From Pseudomonas sp. BP8 (lineage in GTDB: Bacteria > Pseudomonadota > Gammaproteobacteria > Pseudomonadales > Pseudomonadaceae), in NCBI RefSeq assembly GCF_017875955.1, contig NZ_JAGINK010000001.1:3998501-4062500 (forward strand): 64,000 nt of DNA, read 5' to 3'. Position numbers and translations under genes: made by a program. Shown here in pieces: positions 61,114 to 64,000 of this stretch; within the stretch, counting starts at the first letter, position 1, and every line of letters begins with the position of its first letter. The notes beneath the pieces are model-generated. The model ran no database searches. It saw nothing but the letters and a program-made list of their open reading frames with translations, and was not told the DNA's origin.

Positions 61114-61407
61114 ATGCCCGTGCCGACCAGCCGCGAGGTCTACCAGTGCCTGCGCGATGCAGCGCTTGGCGTGCATCCGCTGCTGGTCTGTGCCCGCCAT
61201 GGCGATGGCCAGGTCGAGGTGCGCAGCGCTGGCTGGCAACTGACCTTGTGCTTCGACAGCGAGGGCCTGGCGCACTGCCTCGCGTGTCGCAGCCCGCAGG
61301 GCGTCGACGGCAACGTCGGCGCCTGGCAGCGCTACGGCACCAACCCGGTAGAGCTGTTGAGCATCTGGGAGCGCACTCAGCTCGAGCGACTGCTGGCCCT
61401 GGCTTGA
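61114..61407 (+). CDS. Small conserved protein, unknown function
   Basis: 97 residues from the ATG at 61114, eight bases after the PuuR-like stop, so probably cotranscribed. Sequence: REVYQCLRDAALGVHPLLVCARHGDGQVEVRSAGWQLTLCFDSEGLAHCLACRSPQGV, with a C-terminal NPVELLSIWERTQLERLLALA helix. I think this is a Pseudomonas DUF of small cytoplasmic proteins but cannot name it with certainty. Four cysteines, no signal peptide. Confidence 0.72.
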   Translation: MPVPTSREVYQCLRDAALGVHPLLVCARHGDGQVEVRSAGWQLTLCFDSEGLAHCLACRSPQGVDGNVGAWQRYGTNPVELLSIWERTQLERLLALA

Positions 61408-61552
61408 ATCATCGCCGACAGGCCCTTATAGTCTGCGACGGCGTGCTCCAACGCCTCCCGTCCGCGGAAAGGGCTGCGCCCAGGAACCTGCTTGGTACAT
61501 CGCTCATGACGACTCCAGCCTGACAGCGGACAAGGCTCGCCAAGGAGTTCGT

Positions 61553-62785
61553 ATGCCAGCTAAAAACCTGCCCGATAACGGCCGGGTCAATCTCGAACAG
61601 CAACGTAAACGTGCCAAGGCGCTGTTGCGCCGCCTGCGCAATGGTGAGGGCGACCCGCGTCTGCCCAACGTTGCGCCTGAGCGCCCGGCCCAGCTGGCCG
61701 ATGCGCAATACCTGATCGCCCGCGACCTGGGCTTTGCCAGTTGGCCCAAGCTCAAGGCGCACTGCGACACCCTCGCGTTCGCCCTCGCCCATCCCGATTT
61801 TGTCGCCAGTGACACCCCCGACACCTGCCATTGGCGCTGCGGCAACGATATCCAGCACAGCCTGCAACTGGCCGGGTTCAAGGGGCAGTTGCGCATGTAC
61901 GCCGATCCGCTGTGCATGGGGCCGGTGCCGCTGCTGGACGAACCCAGCTATAGCGCAGTGCGCACCAGCTACATCAGCCAGGTGTTCAACCTCGACGCCG
62001 GGCAGGTGCGCCAGCGCCAGGATGATGAGTATGCCGCCCTGGCCAGGCTCGGCCAGCAACTGCCTGGGGTACTCTGGTGCGAAGCCGATGCTTATGACCA
62101 GCTGTTTCTGATCCGCGTGCTGGCTGAGCTCAAAGAGGTCCCGGCCAACCTCAGCCTGATCGAGATTGACCAAGTGCCCGGGGTACAGCGCTTTCTTGGC
62201 ATCGGCCAGTTGGCGCCGGAGCTGCTGGCCTGGCTGTGGCCCCAGCGCAAGCCGGTGACGGCGGCAATGCTGAGGCTGGCGCGTGACGCGTGGGCGGCCT
62301 ATCGCGCACCCTCTCCCCAGGCCTTCGCGGCGCTGGCTCATGCCCGCCACGACGCCCTGCCGTTGCTCGGCCCGGCGTTGCTACGGCAACTGCAAGAGCT
62401 GCCCGGCAGTGTCGATGGCCTGTCCCTCACCGAACGCCTGACCCTGCAGATCCTGCGTGACAGGGGGCCGCTGCCGATGGGCAAGGCCTTCGATGTGTTG
62501 ATGATGGAGCGCGAGCCGCTGCCTTATCTGGGTGACCTGATGTTCCATGCCCTGCTGCGGCCCCTGATCGATGCAGCGCGCCCGCTCATTGCCGAGGACG
62601 CCAGTCAGCGTGAATGGCCGCAGCGAACGATCAGCCTGACCGCAGAGGGCGAGCGCGTGTTGGCCGGGCATGCGTATGGCCTGGAACTGATTGGCCAAGA
62701 GCGCTGGGTCGGCGGCGTGCGGCTGCAGCCGGGTCAGGCGCATTGGGCGCTTGATGAGGCGCTGCAGCCGGTCTGGCGCAGCTGA
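61553..62785 (+). CDS. DUF1835-domain protein
   Basis: 410 residues. The N-terminal ~75 residues carry a motif also seen ahead of ankyrin-type proteins (AQYLIARDLGFASWPKLKAHCD). Then comes a DUF1835-like domain (CHWRCGNDIQHSLQLAGFKGQLRMYADPLCMGPVPL, YISQVFNLDAGQVRQRQDDEYAALARL) and a C-terminal region with LSLTERLTLQILRDRGPLPMGKAFDVLMMEREPLPYLGDLMFHALLRPL. No enzyme motif can be named. It stands alone. Confidence 0.78.
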   Translation: MPAKNLPDNGRVNLEQQRKRAKALLRRLRNGEGDPRLPNVAPERPAQLADAQYLIARDLGFASWPKLKAHCDTLAFALAHPDFVASDTPDTCHWRCGNDIQHSLQLAGFKGQLRMYADPLCMGPVPLLDEPSYSAVRTSYISQVFNLDAGQVRQRQDDEYAALARLGQQLPGVLWCEADAYDQLFLIRVLAELKEVPANLSLIEIDQVPGVQRFLGIGQLAPELLAWLWPQRKPVTAAMLRLARDAWAAYRAPSPQAFAALAHARHDALPLLGPALLRQLQELPGSVDGLSLTERLTLQILRDRGPLPMGKAFDVLMMEREPLPYLGDLMFHALLRPLIDAARPLIAEDASQREWPQRTISLTAEGERVLAGHAYGLELIGQERWVGGVRLQPGQAHWALDEALQPVWRS

Positions 62786-62789
62786 TCGG

Positions 62790-62888
62790 CAGGGCCGGCC
62801 TCTTCGCGGGGCAAGCCCGCTCCTACAGGGGCAAGGTGCTCACAAATCCTGTAGGAGCGGGCTTGCCCCGCGAAGAGGCCTGGCCTGC
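62790..62888. repeat. Inverted pair of REP sequences
   Basis: Left arm 62794-62828 and right arm 62847-62880 (GTAGGAGCGGGCTTGCCCCG) in the gap between the convergent DUF1835 and HCCA-isomerase genes. Confidence 0.88.
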
Positions 62889-63478
62889 TAAAGCAACGCC
62901 TGCTCGACAAAATCCAGCCGATCCTGGCCAAAGAACATCTGCCCCTCGACAAAACAGGTTGGCGCGCCGAATACCCCGCGCGTCACCGCCTCCTCGGTCA
63001 CCTGCTTGAGCGCCTCCTTGACGGCAGCATCACCGGCCAGCGCCCTGAACCAAGCCGGATCAAAGCCAGCCCGATCCAACGTTTCATCCAGCACCGCCGC
63101 CTCGGCCAGATCGCGCTGTTCAACCCAAAGCGCCTTGAACAGCACCTCCAGCAATACCTCAAAGCGCTCCGGCGCCTGCAACTGAGTGCCAATCAACCCG
63201 CGCATCAGCCCCAGCGTATTGATGGGGAAACCCGGCGGTAGCCCCAACGGCACACCATAGCGCTGGGCAAAACGCTGCAGGTCAAGCAGCATGTATTTAC
63301 CTTTGGCCGGGACCATTACCGGCGATGCGTTGCCCGTCGCCTGGAACACGCCGCCGAGCAGCATCGGTCGATAGTCCAGACGCGCGCCACGCCGCGCGCA
63401 GAGGCCTGGCAGTTGCGTCCAGGCCAGATAGCTCGCTGGGCTGCCCAGATCAAAAAAGAATTCAACACACTTGGTCAT
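62888..63478 (-). CDS. 2-hydroxychromene-2-carboxylate isomerase family protein (DsbA-like)
   Basis: 196 residues. Thioredoxin/GST-kappa fold: VEFFFDLGSPASYLAWTQLPGLCARRGARLDYRPMLLGGVFQATGN, FPINTLGLMRGLIG, VTEEAVTRGVFGAPTCFVEGQMFFGQDRLDFVEQAL. The family includes glutathione-dependent isomerases of naphthalene breakdown, but many members have other uses. No naphthalene genes are near; the neighbour is a partial SDR, 27 bases upstream. Confidence 0.88.
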   Translation of the reverse strand: MTKCVEFFFDLGSPASYLAWTQLPGLCARRGARLDYRPMLLGGVFQATGNASPVMVPAKGKYMLLDLQRFAQRYGVPLGLPPGFPINTLGLMRGLIGTQLQAPERFEVLLEVLFKALWVEQRDLAEAAVLDETLDRAGFDPAWFRALAGDAAVKEALKQVTEEAVTRGVFGAPTCFVEGQMFFGQDRLDFVEQALL

Positions 63479-63505
63479 GGTTCGATCCTTGTGAAACTGA
63501 GGGAG

Positions 63506-64000
63506 TTACCAGCGCTCGTTCCACGGGCGCAGGTCCAGCTCGAAGGTCCAGGCATCGCGCGGCTGGGCATGCAAAAACCAATAGCTGTCGGCGATATGCG
63601 CCGGATCGAGAATGCCGTCCTGGTCCTTGAGGGCATAGCGCTCGGGGAAGTTGTCGCGGATGAAGGCGGTGTCGATCGCGCCGTCCACCACCACGTGCGC
63701 CACGTGAATATTGCGCGGCCCCAGCTCACGCGCCATGCTCTGGGCCAGCGCCCGCAAGCCATGCTTGGCCGTGGCGAACGCGGCAAAACCGGCCGCACCG
63801 CGGGTGCCGGCGGTGGCCCCGGTGAACAGGATGCTGCCGCGCTCGCGGGTCACCATGCGCCTGGCTACCGCCTGAGCGGTGAGAAAACCGGCAAAGCAGG
63901 CCATCTCCCACACCTTGAAGAACTTGCGCGGGGTCTCGTCGAGGATCCCACACGGCACATTGGCGCCGATATTGAACACAAACGCCTCGATCGGGCCAAT
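63506..64000 (-). CDS. Short-chain dehydrogenase (SDR) family protein, N-terminus outside window
   Basis: About 165 C-terminal residues are present. Seen: NIGANVPCGILDET (the NxG strand), RGSILFTGATAGTRGAAGFAAFATAKHGLRALAQSMARELGP and VVDGAIDTAFIRD. The usual catalytic Tyr of YxxxK is Phe here (FATAK), while the Lys is kept, so this is a non-classical SDR. The Rossmann start is cut off by the window edge. Confidence 0.87.
   Translation of the reverse strand: MGPIEAFVFNIGANVPCGILDETPRKFFKVWEMACFAGFLTAQAVARRMVTRERGSILFTGATAGTRGAAGFAAFATAKHGLRALAQSMARELGPRNIHVAHVVVDGAIDTAFIRDNFPERYALKDQDGILDPAHIADSYWFLHAQPRDAWTFELDLRPWNERW

Overview
The window reads as ordinary chromosome of a Pseudomonas of the P. 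putida group. The reasons are high GC, the class of palindromic REP repeats found throughout, and the gene content: membrane PQQ glucose dehydrogenase with OprB, a MexEF-OprN type pump, a second LexA heading an imuA-imuB-dnaE2 mutasome operon, a McpU/TlpQ-like chemoreceptor, and hpd. I see no rRNA, tRNA, CRISPR array, complete insertion sequence or prophage.

Layout. 1-10.3 kb: an acetyltransferase cut by the window edge, exonuclease III, an orphan FecR-type anti-sigma regulator, a Na+/H+ antiporter-family transporter divergent from a chemoreceptor with a FliA-like promoter, a non-secreted subtilase, an AEC transporter and a SleB-like wall hydrolase. 10.5-14.3 kb: glucose oxidation and uptake (gcd, oprB). 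14.3-20.9 kb: a probable amine or amide catabolic locus (M20 deacylase + DUF1028 protein; divergent flavin monooxygenase + RidA-like protein; LysR; MFS). 21.1-27.0 kb: mexE-mexF-oprN, closed by a clear terminator. 27.0-27.9 kb: dispersed repeats. 27.9-38.5 kb: signalling and metabolism (TPR protein, two convergent hybrid histidine kinases, a DJ-1/PfpI protein, a CSS-domain-only protein, hpd, a CSS-EAL phosphodiesterase, an EamA transporter). 38.5-41.4 kb: a TerC-CorC membrane protein and a large repeat field with 27 tandem GATCAA units. 41.5-49.4 kb: LysE exporter/AraC pair, a lipoprotein, a Fur-box TonB receptor, the CoA transferase scoAB with a divergent LysR, and an aldo/keto reductase. 49.5-55.2 kb: the SOS mutasome lexA2-imuA-imuB-dnaE2. 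55.3-64 kb: a HAD phosphatase, an ECF sigma/anti-sigma pair divergent from a catalase-like protein and cytochrome b561, an MFS exporter behind a Fur-like site, an XRE-cupin regulator, two poorly known proteins, an HCCA-isomerase-like protein and a partial SDR.

Regulation visible in the sequence: a LexA2-type operator (GTAC-N4-GTGC) at lexA2; back-to-back GGAAT-N16-CGTC ECF promoters between the sigma gene and its likely target; a Fur box ahead of the TonB receptor; and a FliA-like promoter ahead of the chemoreceptor. The most unusual structures are the intergenic repeats. A ~600-bp element is present twice, carrying 1 GATCAA unit in one copy and 27 in the other, with a third inverted and internally deleted copy next to it. 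Two REP hairpin elements have the same outer flank but inverted inner spacers. The best candidate for an undescribed pathway is the 14.3-20.9 kb locus, whose RidA-like member lacks the usual catalytic arginine.
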